NCBI GenBank assembly: GCA_963693285.1
Contig: OY848924.1
Coordinates: 7,984,400-8,048,399, forward strand
Origin: Xestospongia muta
Taxonomy: Eukaryota > Porifera > Demospongiae > Haplosclerida > Petrosiidae
DNA: 64,000 nucleotides
Reading direction: 5' to 3'
This document shows positions 35,539 to 53,492 of this stretch, one piece after another. The notes under the pieces were generated by a model, which ran no database searches, was not told where the DNA came from, and worked only from the letters and a program-made list of their open reading frames with translations. Position numbers and translations under genes: made by a program. Numbering within the stretch: position 1 is the first letter of the stretch; each line of letters begins with the position of its first letter.

Positions 35539-38500
35539 TCACCAGACAACTGACATCCTAGCACTGTTGTATTGAGAAGGTGGTCGTAATGTAAGGAAAT
35601 CTGATTGAGTTTTATCACCTCCTTCAAGTAGGTCTAGACTACCAGCTCGATGATGTCCTCCAGTTTGAATAATGTTATGAGGTAGAGTAACACGAGTGCC
35701 TTCTTTAAGACTAAGAAAGCCACTATGTAATTGTTTCACTTGACCTAGCAGGGTATCTAACTCCATTGATAGATGCTGTTTCTTTTCAGAAGCTTGAGCG
35801 AAACGAGATTGAAGGATTTCTTCTTGTTCTATTTCGTTCATAACAGCAACTTCGTCGCTACCTTCAGAACTAAAGCTCATTTTAGCAGCAGGATCAGTGA
35901 GTTGTGGTTCAATATCTTGCAAGAGTTGATCAACTTCGAGACTCAATTTCCTTTTAAAGAAGAAAAGAGAAGATGAGATAGTTGCAATAGTACTACACTA
36001 ACTACCACAATAGAATAGATTTAGTGCATATGGCACAGGAAACTAACTATATCAACTATGAAATGCCGCACAAGAACAAGTAAACCAATAATGTTATGAT
36101 AGAGTAATGCCATTTACCAACAATTATTACAGGATGACCTGTTAGTGAAACTATGTGTCAATCCTACAGATCAAGTTACTATTATGGATATTTTAAAATC
36201 TTGTGGTTTGTTAAATTGGCATAGATACACCATGAGAGTAGTCATATATCAAAACAACATGACATGAGATACAAACATGTCATCTTGTGATGACTGGGGA
36301 AAGCCATCCTTAATAGGCTGTATGGCCTCTAGGCATGTCATGTTTGGCCTCTGTAGTAACAAAATTAGGGTCTTCTTACAATGAAATAAGACCTTTGACA
36401 TTACAGTAGACTGAGCTCATATGCTTCTGTTTTATAATAGGTATGTCATTATTTGTGTTTACAATTTTTGCATCAATCCAAATAACTTACTTGTTGATTC
36501 TGTTAAATTCATCTTGCTCACGCTTGTCCAAAATGCGACCATCTGAAGATGTCTTGGTCATGCCCAAGTTACCAGATCTTGGGAAGGTCTGAGGAGCACT
36601 GTGTTTTCTTACCCAGGCACCGGTCATTTCTTCATCAGCAATCCTTTGTAGCGAGCGAGGAGCAGGAAAACCAGATTGAGTATAACGTCTAATGCTTGGA
36701 ATAATTGGACTAGGTCTTCGTAAAGTACCATGATCACCAATTATTTGTGGACTGGTTGCTCCTTCTAAACCACGTCCTTCAGAACTATCAGAACTACTTG
36801 TACTAGCAAGTGAATGACGTCTGTTATCAGTAGCAGCAGCTCCTGGTTCACGTCGTGGACTATTGAGTGAATCTTTACTGCCGATACGAATAACAGTAGG
36901 TCTGTGTACAGGCTCAGGAGTGGCTGAGGGACTTCTAACATGTCTACACAAAAAATAGTATTAATAATTTATCTCACAAGAGGTGCTATGTGACTTACCC
37001 AATTGGGCTGTCAAGGAAAGTGGTAGATAATCGATGTAAGGAGTTAGCACTTCCATCAATCAAGTCTTTACTTTTAAGACGAAGTTGAACATGACCTTGT
37101 CGCGCTTCATCCATAACCCGATAATGTTTGCTGTTAGAGTGACTGAGACCAAAACGATGCATTAAACTCTTTGTATAGTCCTGACATTCTAGTACTTTAT
37201 GTTCATTAGTATGATGATCTGATGTACGCCCTTTGAGGAAACACATCTGAAAAAGAATTAAGTGTTATCATTTAATAGATGTGAATGGGAGGGAGTTACA
37301 CATTATTGATAATATTAACCAATAGCCCACACAGTAACAGACAGCTGGGAAATAGGAATCCCTTTCAATTCTTTATTTAAAGTTTATGCTAACAGTTTAA
37401 ACAAACCAATTGTCTTTGTACCAATTAAGTGGTTTGTAAAAGTACTATTTACCTGACACATGTGATAGTTAGAACACTGTTCACATTGATATCTGAAACC
37501 TTTAATACTTTTCTTGTTGCAGATACTACACTTGACAGTGTGAATTACTACATCAAAAGAAGAAAAATACTTGACATTGTTATTTATGGATGAGTGAGTT
37601 GTAGAAACACAAAAAATACAGCTACTAAATTATTAGTCACGTAGCTAGTTCTCTCACCTTTTTCCATATTTGGAAGACTAAACCACAAATCCAACCACGA
37701 CAAAAAGTTCAGTGGAGGAGAAGCTGTAAATGACTTGACTAACTCAAAACATGACAGCCATGGTCGTTGAAGACCACCATCTTCCTCTTCATCTTCAATA
37801 TCGTCTTGGTTACGAACATAATAAAGGCACTCGGACATTGCTCGGTCCACAGATTTGACATCAGGATAAATTGTTTCTTGAAGACAATTAGCCAGCTGAA
37901 ATAACAAAAAGTTCAATATAAATAGCAAATTAATGACATGTTCTTACAAGTTGAATTGTTTCACAAAAGAATTGTAAACCATCTAGACCTACGGTACCAT
38001 TCTTTGCCAGTACACTGAACAGATCTGATATAGAAAGTAAACAATCATTGTTATTGAATGCAATTTTAAAGTTTGTCTTTCCAAATATTAGCAAGGCAAA
38101 TTATATAATAATAGTTTATTTTAGCACTTACATTTCGCTTTGTCAGCAGTTTTACTTCCACAGAACAAAGTTAAAACAATTTTTAATATTCCAACAGTCC
38201 CTCTGCTGTCAGGAGTATCACTGAATACAGAAATAGAGAACAGTTAATAATATAAAAGTAATTATTATCAAAAAATTGCATTTCTAGCTTGCATTTAACT
38301 TACCATTGCAGTGCCATTAAAAACCAATTGAAACAGGTTGTGTGAGCATCTTGCAATGTTGCAGAGTTGATTTGACTTGACATTGAAGACTTGAGAGCAG
38401 AGTAAATCTCCGCCATTACAGAACTGAGCTGAGGTTCAGTTACTTCATGATCTGGAGGCAATGGTTGGACTCCAGTAGAATGAAAGATATCTTGAAGTAC

Positions 38501-38678
38501 ACCTAAATCAAGTTGGTGTAAAATAAAGCTAGTCTGCAATCTTCTCAATTTAAATGCGAGTCGATAACGAGGATACTGAATGTCATTGTAAGTGGCTATG
38601 GAAAGAAATCGGAGATATTTCCAGCTCAGAATTTGCAGTGCTGATTCACTTACCAAGCTCTCCAAGGAGTGTATTCAT
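35539..38678 (-). CDS. dystrobrevin/dystrotelin-family protein
   Basis: A cytoplasmic member of the dystrophin superfamily, expected at the membrane-associated dystrophin-glycoprotein complex. It starts MNTLLGELATYNDIQYPRYR, with the family's EF-hand-like region next (YRLAFKLRRLQTSFILHQLD; IVLTLFCGSKTADKAKYLFS; a second EF-like segment ending FTASPPLNFLSWLDLWFSLP). A ZZ zinc finger follows: VKCSICNKKSIKGFRYQCEQ, then CSNYHMCQMCFLKG, and a His pair near HTNEHK. There is a long Ser/Arg/Pro-rich linker, and a C-terminal coiled coil (LSLEVDQLLQDIEPQL; SEKKQHLSMELDTLLGQVKQ). The lack of spectrin repeats and WW domain excludes dystrophin itself. The coiled coil favours dystrobrevin over dystrotelin. 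The stop is at 35539. Confidence 0.85.
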
Positions 38679-40274
38679 CTTTTAGCGTCTAGGTAAAAAT
38701 CTGCAGGAAAAGCTCTGCTAAAATAAGCACAAAAATTGAACTTTCTCTCAATGCAACTTTATGGATCTTGAGAGCGATACGACGGTACGTGAGGTATTTA
38801 TAATAACTAAATTGGGCGTATATGTGATGACGTGACCGCAACTACTCCAGGGGGTTTTAGGGTTTAAATATTTTATTAGACATTTTGACGACACCAGTGA
38901 ATTACAATTGATATAACATAAGGAAATTATAATAATAATAAGTACAATTATATGTGCTTGTCATCGTATACCATCAGTTTTCTCCATTACAACGATTCTA
39001 ATAAAAATTAATAGTTATTAAGGAAAACAATAACGTCAATAGGTTTTGTAATATTGCAGCTGTAAACCACATCAATAATTAAGTTAAATAATTTACATGA
39101 TAATAATGTCTAGCTAGATAGTCAAATCTATTAAGATACAGGTGTCCATGTTGAACCAACATTGAGACAACCAACCAACAAAACTCTCTTTATGTCAAAT
39201 TATTATAAATATCTAGACAATTGATGTAACAAACTAGATATTTAAACACCTCATTCTGTGTTAAATAAAATATTGGTAACCTTCTCTTTGCTTTATACTA
39301 CCAGAATTGAACAGAATATTGTCATTGTACTATGTGATGTGTTAACAAGAAATGTCAACTTTAAATTCTATAACTCATTCAATATGGGTTAGGCGTTATA
39401 ATTTTTTCCTGGAACACAGCCAGTTTTGTGTTGTCCTAAATTATAATATATCTTGTCAATAGAACTCTTTATAATGTTGTTAGAATGTACTCATATGACA
39501 GGTAGCTAACCAATGAACAATGGATAAATACACTACACTATGACCTTCCTATAACAAACATAACTAAACACTAAAAGTACAGATTTCAATTATTTCTTCT
39601 CTTCAACAGGATATTAGATATTAAACATTTACATGTGACCTGTATTGTTACAGTAGATAGTCAAGATTCTTTACTAGTTGTTGACAAGTTAAAAGATACA
39701 AGTATGTAGAAAGGAGGAAATTGCTAAAACTAAATGAAATCATCACTTATTAGCCAAAGGATATTGTAGCCAGTTATCTTAATACATCTGTCCATAGTAA
39801 CAATAAGGATGCGACACATTCTAATAGGATTAGTCACTATAGACAAGGTTATTTAGTTCATATACAACAATCATTTCCTTGTATATTGGAATGTATTGAT
39901 TATATGGTGTTGCTAGGTAACTGTGACTACACTCTTACTTCAAGAGTTAGCCAATCTATTGTACAGTTACCTAGCAACTGTTTTATGAGATTATCAATAG
40001 ATTTTCCATTGAAATTTAGGGAGTGTTTAGAACAAAATATAAATATTAAAAAATAAATTCATCAGAATTTTGATTATTGCAATAATCCATCCATTCATTC
40101 ATCTATCCATCCATTCATTCATCCATCCATTCATTCATCCATCCATTCATTCATCAATCCATCCATTCATTCATCCATCCATCCATTCATTCATCAATCC
40201 ATCCATTCATTCATCTATCCATCCATTCATTCATCCATCCATTCATTCATCAATCCATCCATTCATCACTTTAT
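38679..40274. other. intergenic between dystrobrevin and MED18
   Basis: About 1.6 kb upstream of dystrobrevin and downstream of MED18. AT-rich, with no convincing exon. Its right edge is a tetranucleotide array at 40084-40268 that abuts the MED18 stop codon. Confidence 0.55.
40084..40268. repeat. CATC/CATT tetranucleotide array next to the MED18 stop
   Basis: About 185 bp of CCATTCATTCAT and CCATCCAT units. Open frames through it read as Ile/His/Pro/Ser repeats and are not genes. The array ends about seven bases from the MED18 stop codon. Confidence 0.93.
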
Positions 40275-42875
40275 CTACCAAGGATACGATTTTAGATGCT
40301 CAGCAAAACTTTTCATCTCATTTCCAATGGCATCTTGACCAGATGTTGCAACTGCTGATAATTCAACAAGATAGCTATTGGAAAATGGTTGAGCAGACTC
40401 CACATCACCAGTATCATTAGGCTATATATAAAATAGATAATATTACAATAATGTATGTGTATGTGTGTTATAAAATTATCAATGAGCTAAACATTGCTTA
40501 GAGGAATTTAGGAGGAGAGGTGTGTGTATCAATATTGATGGCTCAAAAGACGACTGTTAATTCCTAATGGAATGTGACAGGTCAGATGTTGTATGGATGG
40601 ATGGATAGATGGATGCATGGATGGATGCATGGATGCATGGATGGATGGATGGATGGATGGATAGATGGATGCATGGATGGATGGATGGATGGATAGATGG
40701 ATGGATGGATGGATGGATGGATGGATGGATGGATGGATAGATGGATGCATGGATGGATGGATGGATGCATGGATGGATAGATGGATGCATGGATGGATGG
40801 ATAGATGGATACGTGGATGGATGGATGGATAGAATGTTGTGAACATGCAGGTTTAGGTGGTTTAGCCTTTAAATAATTTTTCTTGCATGTTTCTACATTG
40901 TATAGCGTATCCTAACAAATTAACAATTACTAAAGGCATCTTAACAATGTGTCTACAACAGCAGTACAATGAAGGTCATCAAGATGACATCATTATTCAA
41001 TTATTTTGTGACACTGCATTCATAGACCATCCACTGTAGCAGCTGTTTACAACCTGTGATCAGTAACCACAACCATCTTTACTATGCAAACCAAAACATT
41101 AAGATTGTGGTGTCCAATGTAGTCATTTCTCAATCTGTTTACAGTTTAGAGTTACTTGTAAAATGTGTTAATATATATACGTGATGACCAAACACGGTGA
41201 CTTTATGACCGCAATAATGCGGCCACCCACTCCTTTTGCCATTCTTGATAACTGGTACATGACCATGAACAAGAGGAAAATACTAAGAAGTTGTGGTTGT
41301 TTGCCCATATAAGGAATTATTAGTCTTCTTGCCAAGAAGTAACAGCTGGCAACAAGTTATCAAAACATTTAAAGAATATGAGAGAAACATGTGACAACTA
41401 ATGAATTATAACTTTATCAGTTGTTGCTAGCTATAAAACCTCTTGTTTATGTCTTTCAGAATCATGTTTATATTTTATAGAATGATAAAAGATAATGTAA
41501 TGATTGTTGCTTGTTTATACAAGTGATGCAGCTGTCATTTGTGGTATGTTAGCAGTGTACAGGATTACTATTATTTGTAGTTCTGGTGTTACACATTAAA
41601 AGGAGATGTTGGCAAATACTAATATTGTTTTTAGTACTTCTATTGACGTAAAAGATAACCAGATATGGAATTTAATTAGATGGACACATCAAAATATGAT
41701 TATTACGTATTGTTAATTGTCCTGTTAATTCATTGGTCTTCCTTCCTTCCAAGAACTTACGGCTAATTGATTATTATAAAGAAAGAATGTTCCTACTTTA
41801 TTAATCATATTAATGATGTAAGTGTCCACTAATTTAGATAATTTAGATACGACAGACTCGTGTGTTTCCAAGTTGTTCTGATACATTGATCTTTTTAGCA
41901 TTAATGGTTTACAGTGTTAAATGAAGCATGTGAACATACAGTGATGATGCCATGTAATAGCAACAATGTTTCGTCAATGTCTCGTCTACAATTAATGTCT
42001 ACAATTGATGGATGACTGAATGACACAATGGATCATTAGAATGGATGAATGTGTATTTGATATGGACTGATGGTAACAGAGGGTGTGGCCTATACCTGAT
42101 AGAGCCTGAATACCAAAATTCTAATCGTCCCCTTTCTAAAAATATAGCCCTTCATAATAGTCTCAGTAACAGCGCTATAATGTAATAATATTTTGGTAAT
42201 TAATTATTGGTATAATGATGACTTACTTAAACCCTAATTCACGCAAATAGTCTAACACGTTATGACTACATCCTGTGTGAACACATGTTCTAACGGCAGT
42301 AGGACGAGAGATATCACCAAGTTCTAACTGACCGTTATATGAGAGGACCCTATGATATAATGACAAAATTAATATGGAGGGCTTAAGTAATTGTGAAGAG
42401 AACCAAATCACAAAAACCAAGAGGACTCCTTAAGTCCGTAAATTATCTTTGTATATTATTAGTGCATGCTATACACATTATTATAGTATTATAAATTGTT
42501 TACTATTACTCGATTGTTGACCACACCCACTAACCATGGTGCATTAGGTTGATCTAATGACTGTCGTACGTGTAATTTTGCTGAGGTACTTTGACTTTCT
42601 AAAAGTAGGTGGAGTTAAGATGTAATAATAATCAACTAATAATTATTATTATAATTACTGTATTCATAGTAATTTATAACTATAAATTAACGTGCGTCGT
42701 CACACCTACCAATTTTGACCACAATTTCTCTGTCAGAGAAGGCAGTTCCTCCACTCGTGGCAAAGTCACAAAGTCCCCTCAAACGGTGGAGAAGAGCGGT
42801 TAAGTTTGCCTCAGAGACACTACCGTACAACAGAAATTCATACTGCTGTCCCAGAGCCCGAACTGACGTCGACAT
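40275..42875 (-). CDS. MED18: Mediator complex subunit 18
   Basis: A head-module Mediator subunit that, with MED20, binds RNA polymerase II. Five exons (42710-42875, 42535-42598, 42227-42349, 42096-42174, 40275-40421) join in frame to 192 residues; human MED18 has 208. Signatures are [78 protein letters not shown] and the C-terminal [20 protein letters not shown] followed by [13 protein letters not shown]. The last exon is 1.67 kb from the rest, beyond an intron with a long GGAT array, so an automatic annotation could easily truncate it. The gene is divergent to UBE4B with 124 bp between starts. Confidence 0.93.
40595..40835. repeat. GGAT/GCAT tetranucleotide array in a MED18 intron
   Basis: About 240 bp of ATGGATGGATGCATGG-type units. 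Reverse-strand open frames here read as HPSIHPSI repeats and are artefacts. It is the longest array of this family in the window. Confidence 0.95.
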
Positions 42876-42999
42876 CTTTAGGTGTGGTGGCCACGCCCAA
42901 TATTGTGGTACAGCTGTGTTGTATACAACTCAAACTCAATGATACAGCTATCTTATTGATACAAAAAAGAGAAACACAGAGTCCTAGTTAAAGTTAACA

Positions 43000-48779
<5,780 letters not shown>

Positions 48780-49276
48780 TTCTTTAGGAATGAGTTTGGT
48801 TGTTACCTATATTTAAAAAATTATAACAATACTTCATCAAGTCGTTTACTATAATGCATAAAAATTATTTATTATAAAATTATAGTCAAATTTTTAGTTA
48901 TCGTGATGCAATCAAATATCGCAATTCGATTGGTCAATTTGTTTTCAAACACGCCCAACTCCAGTAAGGTGGAAAGACAATCAATGGCCGTCTCGTACGG
49001 CGCTTACCCTTTGTTATATTGTGTCTTCTCATATTAACAGGAGCCACCTCCGAAGAAAGCCAAACTATCGGAGCATTCTCATAATATCGCAGTAAGTCAA
49101 AAGCGAATGCATCCGAAAACAGACTCGCGCCATTTTAAGTCACCCCCCTCAGGCGCGTTCCTTTGGTTGCTACCAAAGTTGAAATAACTATTCTATGAGT
49201 ATTATCTATCTAAACTCACAACATTGACGTATAATTCACAGTATGCATCATTTCTCCAACAGACCTATCATTAGCA
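48780..49276 (+). promoter_or_regulatory. promoter/5' leader region of the zinc-finger gene
   Basis: The sequence holds an inverted CCAAT box (GATTGGTC at about 48928) and a possible leader exon at 49041-49091 flanked by a good acceptor and donor. It is open as EPPPKKAKLSEHSHNIA, which resembles a nuclear localisation signal. Joining it in that frame to the next acceptor at 49263 gives a stop, so the exon is probably untranslated, a uORF or part of an alternative transcript. Confidence 0.45.
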
Positions 49277-51091
49277 ATGCCAAGAAGGTTTCTAGCTACT
49301 AGACATCGACCACAATCTGCTGTGGGAGATCGTTTGAGGTCAGCACTTGTCTATGAACAGGAAAGACCTAGTAAGGCTTAATTTAAAACATACAAGTTAT
49401 TATTGCATTGCATTACAGATGTCGAAGATCTTATCGGATCACAGGATCAAAAGTTGCAACTTGTAAAGGCATCGGTTCTCAGTACAGGGGGTCCTTTAAG
49501 GCTGATTGCAGGACCCCCTGAGTCTTTGACACCTTTTGGTGACATTATATCACCCAGCTTTCCTATTACAACTGAAGAAAACCCTTTTGCACATGATGAA
49601 ATAATTGAAGGGAGTGATGTTGATTTTACACGAGTTGAAGATTTCTTTCAATTAGAAATGAAAATAGATGCCAAAAATGATCACTCTCTTATCAAAATTG
49701 CTCTCAGTAGCTTACCAGGTAGTTTTATGCATGATCTAATGGAGGGATATGCTTTGCCAACTGAACGCTTAGCTTTTATTCAACAAATTTCTCACAATTT
49801 TTCTACTCAGCAGACACCACTAGTTACAACACCTGGTCTTGACAATAAAGAGCTAGTCATCTCATGTCAAGTATGTGGTGAAATGTTCAGTTATTTGCAC
49901 AAGTTCCAACGTCACATTCTCACTCATCCAGATCCTGAAACTAAAAAGTTTCTCTGCCAAATTTGTGGCAAGCGTTTTAATCGTGCAGATCACCTTAACC
50001 GTCATGCTGTACTCCACGGAGAAGTCCTTCATAAGTGTCTTCTTTGTGGTGAAGAATTTGATCGTGCATCCCATTTGGACCGCCATCGTCGTAAAAATCA
50101 CCCTCCTGCTGGTCAAGCACCATCACAAACTCCACCTTTAACCCCACTGGATAAAGTTCGCTCCTCGACAAGCTCAATGGAATTGGAGAGTCCAGTGCTT
50201 GGAACAAACCTACATCTTTTAGCTGCTGTTGCAACACCAGAAGATTCTCAAGAACTCTCCACTGAACAAATTCTCCAAATGGAAGCTACTAAAGTTGTCT
50301 CCCAAATACTTGGCTCTGAGCCGCCTGTCTCAGAAGAGGAAACTAGACCATCAGCAGATATTGAACGACCATATTTATGTGATGTGTGTGGGCGTAAGTT
50401 TATACGCTCCACCCACTTACGTCGACACATGCGAATTCATACAGGTGAAAAACCGTTTGTTTGTCACATATGTAGTCGACGCTATGCTCGTGGAGACTAT
50501 CTCAGAGCTCATATTAATGCACATCGCCGTGACCGTGTTCACAAGTGTAAACATTGTAACGAAATATTTCATGATCTCACTCGATTTGCAGATCACTGTC
50601 GTTTGGTTCATAAAGAAATTGAAGATGAATATGGGAGCCTACAGGAACCTCCCATTACCCCTAATCAGACCCAACTTGAAGGGTTTACGATATATGAAGA
50701 TGTAGCTTTGCAAGAATTAAGTGTGGGTGTGGTCACCGAAGCAATGTCACTTAACGAGCATGCACCCATTATATCAGTGGCCTCAAATAAAGAGATATCA
50801 CCTGACGATGTTATAATACCCACCCTTCACACAAGAGATCTCGTATCTCATCCTTTTCATCACACAGAATTTTTGCAAGCATTTGTGTCTGGGAATTCGC
50901 ATCATTCTCAGTCTGAGCCTCAGGTCATTTTACAGAATGGGACTCTGTCTATTCCTGATACAGGACATGAGGTCACTGTAATGAGTGGTAAGGGCGGAGC
51001 TTCAATACTTGACCCTCTAACCCACTTAATTATTACAAATAACTCGGAAACATTTGAAGTACTTCGCCATCACCATAGTCACACAAATTAG
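49277..51091 (+). CDS. six-finger C2H2 zinc-finger protein with SNAG-like N-terminus
   Basis: Two exons (49277-49370 and 49419-51091) join in frame to 588 residues. The first nine residues, MPRRFLATR, resemble the SNAG repression domain (MPRSFLVKK) of Snail, GFI1 and Ovo factors, which recruits LSD1-CoREST. Three C2H2 fingers cluster at CQVCGEMFSYLHKFQRHILT, CQICGKRFNRADHLNRHAVL and CLLCGEEFDRASHLDRHRRK. After a Ser/Thr-rich linker come CDVCGRKFIRSTHLRRHMRI with a TGEKP linker, CHICSRRYARGDYLRAHINA and CKHCNEIFHDLTRFADHC. The C-terminal about 170 residues are acidic and His-rich. I recognise no one-to-one orthologue. It is likely a nuclear DNA-binding regulator. Overlapping open frames on both strands are shadows. 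Confidence 0.85.
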
Positions 51092-51355
51092 TACACACTA
51101 TATATTGTTTGGACTTTTTTGACACTTTACAAAATTGAAATAATTTTTCTTGGGTTCTAAATAATATTTTATATTTATTATTTGATAGATCACAATTTTT
51201 TTAAGTGTAAAAACACACTTTGTGAAAAGAGGCAAATAAACAAACAGGTGCTATACGAGAAAGAGGACAAGAAGTGGGCATGATTTGAGACACGAGATCC
51301 CTTTGACAATAGTTACGAAAGATGATTAGTGAAGCTGGACACGGGTAACCCCCCT

Positions 51356-52969
51356 TCAATCGTCTGCTTCCTCCATTGTCTTTAAAACATTAATGTGTTC
51401 AATGATTTTTAAAGTTGGACCCAGACGTAGTTTCATTGTCATCAACAAATGGTGATCACGTACTAAAGACAAAGCTGTTCCATCAATTTCGTGTTCTTGA
51501 AATTTATCGATATATGCTTCATAACCAAGATGAGTAAGGAACTCAGCTACATCATCAATTGACCATTGACGCAAGGTAGTGCCATGTGGATGAGTATAAG
51601 CTGAATTAGAAAAATATGACTTAAGTTAAAAAATAATAAATAAATGAGAAAGCTTACGTTCTAAATATGATGTGCTAGTGCTACTTCTCTCACCAGTGGA
51701 CACCTAGAGGAACCAATGGATATGATAATGTCTTTCTGACTTATAGCATACAACAATATGATGTATTTGAGGATAAAGCAAGTTGAGTGTTAATATGGCA
51801 CTTACCCTGGTGGTGCTAGCTGCACTAGAGGAACCACCCCTCCTCCCTCTTCTTCCACGATTCTATAATAAAACAATAGAGACTGAGTCAAAATAACATA
51901 AAATTATATACATTAGGTGTAGCATCAGTAGTTCCACTTGCATTAGTAGCACCACCACCAGCTGTACCACTTGAGTAATAAGCCAAACGTCGACGACGTT
52001 CGTCCCGTGCAGTTTGCTGAGCCTACAAAACAGATGTTAGTAACCATGGTAACCAAGGTGTACAAACAAACCTTCTTTGGTTTTGAATTGGGTCGTAACG
52101 AACGATGTCGATTTACTAATCCTTGACGTATAGACATAGCTACACCCTCTTCATCTCTACCATAAGGGTAATACCTCTTTTCAGCACTGTATCGCTTGCA
52201 ACATGTAACAGTACAAAACCTACATGAATATGGACAAAAAGTCAAGACATTGTTAATATTAAAATGATGTACCTTCGACTCGGTGCCAAAAATGACTCAA
52301 TCTCTCCCACTTGTCCACAAAACTCACACTTAGTTTTACCAGGAGGTAAAGAAGGGTCTTCGACTTTAACAGCTGGAGCTAGAAATATACAATAACACCA
52401 TATGCTGTTATGGTGACACTCACTTGAAGGTTTTGAACGAGCTCGAGCTGGTTGAGGTGTTGGATCCTTTTTGCCATAATCTTCTGGTACAAAAGAAAGT
52501 TTTCCATTCTAGAAACAAAAATATATTAGATGTTGAATTTAATTATAGAATTAATTACAATTAATTACAAGCTAATACCCCTTCTCCCCTGAATATATAT
52601 CCATGCAGTTAGCTCAATGTAATTAAGTTCATTATGATTTGTAGTGAAAACTTTATTTTACTGATGTGTACTGCTATGGATACTAATTAAATCCAGGCAG
52701 TTTTGTTTGAGCAAATATCAATAATATAGTCAGGACACTACAAATAATAATGACCATTTAAATAGGATACTATACGGAGACTCTATTAGCAGTCTTTTCT
52801 AAATTGCTGCTAAACGTCAGCAATTAATCCTAAAAACTTTCTAGTCCCTCACAGGGAACGGTTTGACACTTTCTTCGATCACAAAACCGCCTACAATGCT
52901 CACCACCCTGTCGCCACTTTCATCTTTATCAATGATTGTAATTTCTTCCTGTCTCTCGCTACTCTCCAT
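51356..52969 (-). CDS. PHC: compact polyhomeotic-like PRC1 protein
   Basis: A Polycomb-group protein of the polyhomeotic type. The ATG at 52969 opens MESSERQEEITIIDKDESGD, followed by IVGGFVIEESVKPFP, which matches the PHC HD1 signature (HVIEGFVIQEGAEPFP). An FCS zinc finger follows (TKCEFCGQVGEIESFLAPS, then RRFCTVTCCKRYS), a basic/Gly-Ser-rich linker (RGRRGRRGG), and a C-terminal SAM domain (LRQWSIDDVAEFLTHLGYEA; EIDGTALSLVRDHHLLMTMK; LGPTLKIIEHINVL). PHC SAM domains polymerise and compact chromatin. The protein lacks the long glutamine-rich N-terminus and is roughly a third of vertebrate length. SCMH/L3MBTL proteins also have FCS and SAM, but the HD1 and missing MBT repeats favour PHC. Confidence 0.86.
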
Positions 52970-53492
52970 TTAAAACCAATAATGTCTACACAATAGAAAA
53001 CTCATTATAAAACATTATATCATAGAAACTAAAACCATTATTTTTAAAATAATGAATTTACATATTTTTACAAGTAGTGACATCACTAAATACACTTTAA
53101 ATTTAATACAAAACTTTTCGTTAGCTTTATCTACTTACGATACCATCCAATAGAGGGCATATTACACAAACAAATAGCTATGAGGTACTTTTATTGCAGG
53201 GAACATTTTCTAAATCAATGTAATGAGTGTAATAAGACAATATCACTGAACTAGTCTATCACTAGAGATATTTCTTGCACTTGTTGCATTAAAGTTATTG
53301 TCCGGTGCAGTCACTTACTCTTCTTGAGCTTCAAGGAGCTTATATCTTGGTGCTGTTCTTTGTTGAAAATAAGTTATTTTGCATAAAGTGTCCCTACAAA
53401 AATCTACACTAATGAGTTACACGTCTGTACTGCGCATGCGCTGTAGGTGATAAGCCACGCCCTCTTTTTTTCATTTGTGTGTGTCTCTCGCT

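Noticed and set aside
40529..40846. Three overlapping [12 protein letters not shown] open frames on the minus strand
   Set aside because: They are translations of the GGAT array in the MED18 intron. The true MED18 exons are elsewhere.
49862..50705. Several open frames overlapping the zinc-finger gene
   Set aside because: They arise from alternate reading of the finger-coding sequence.
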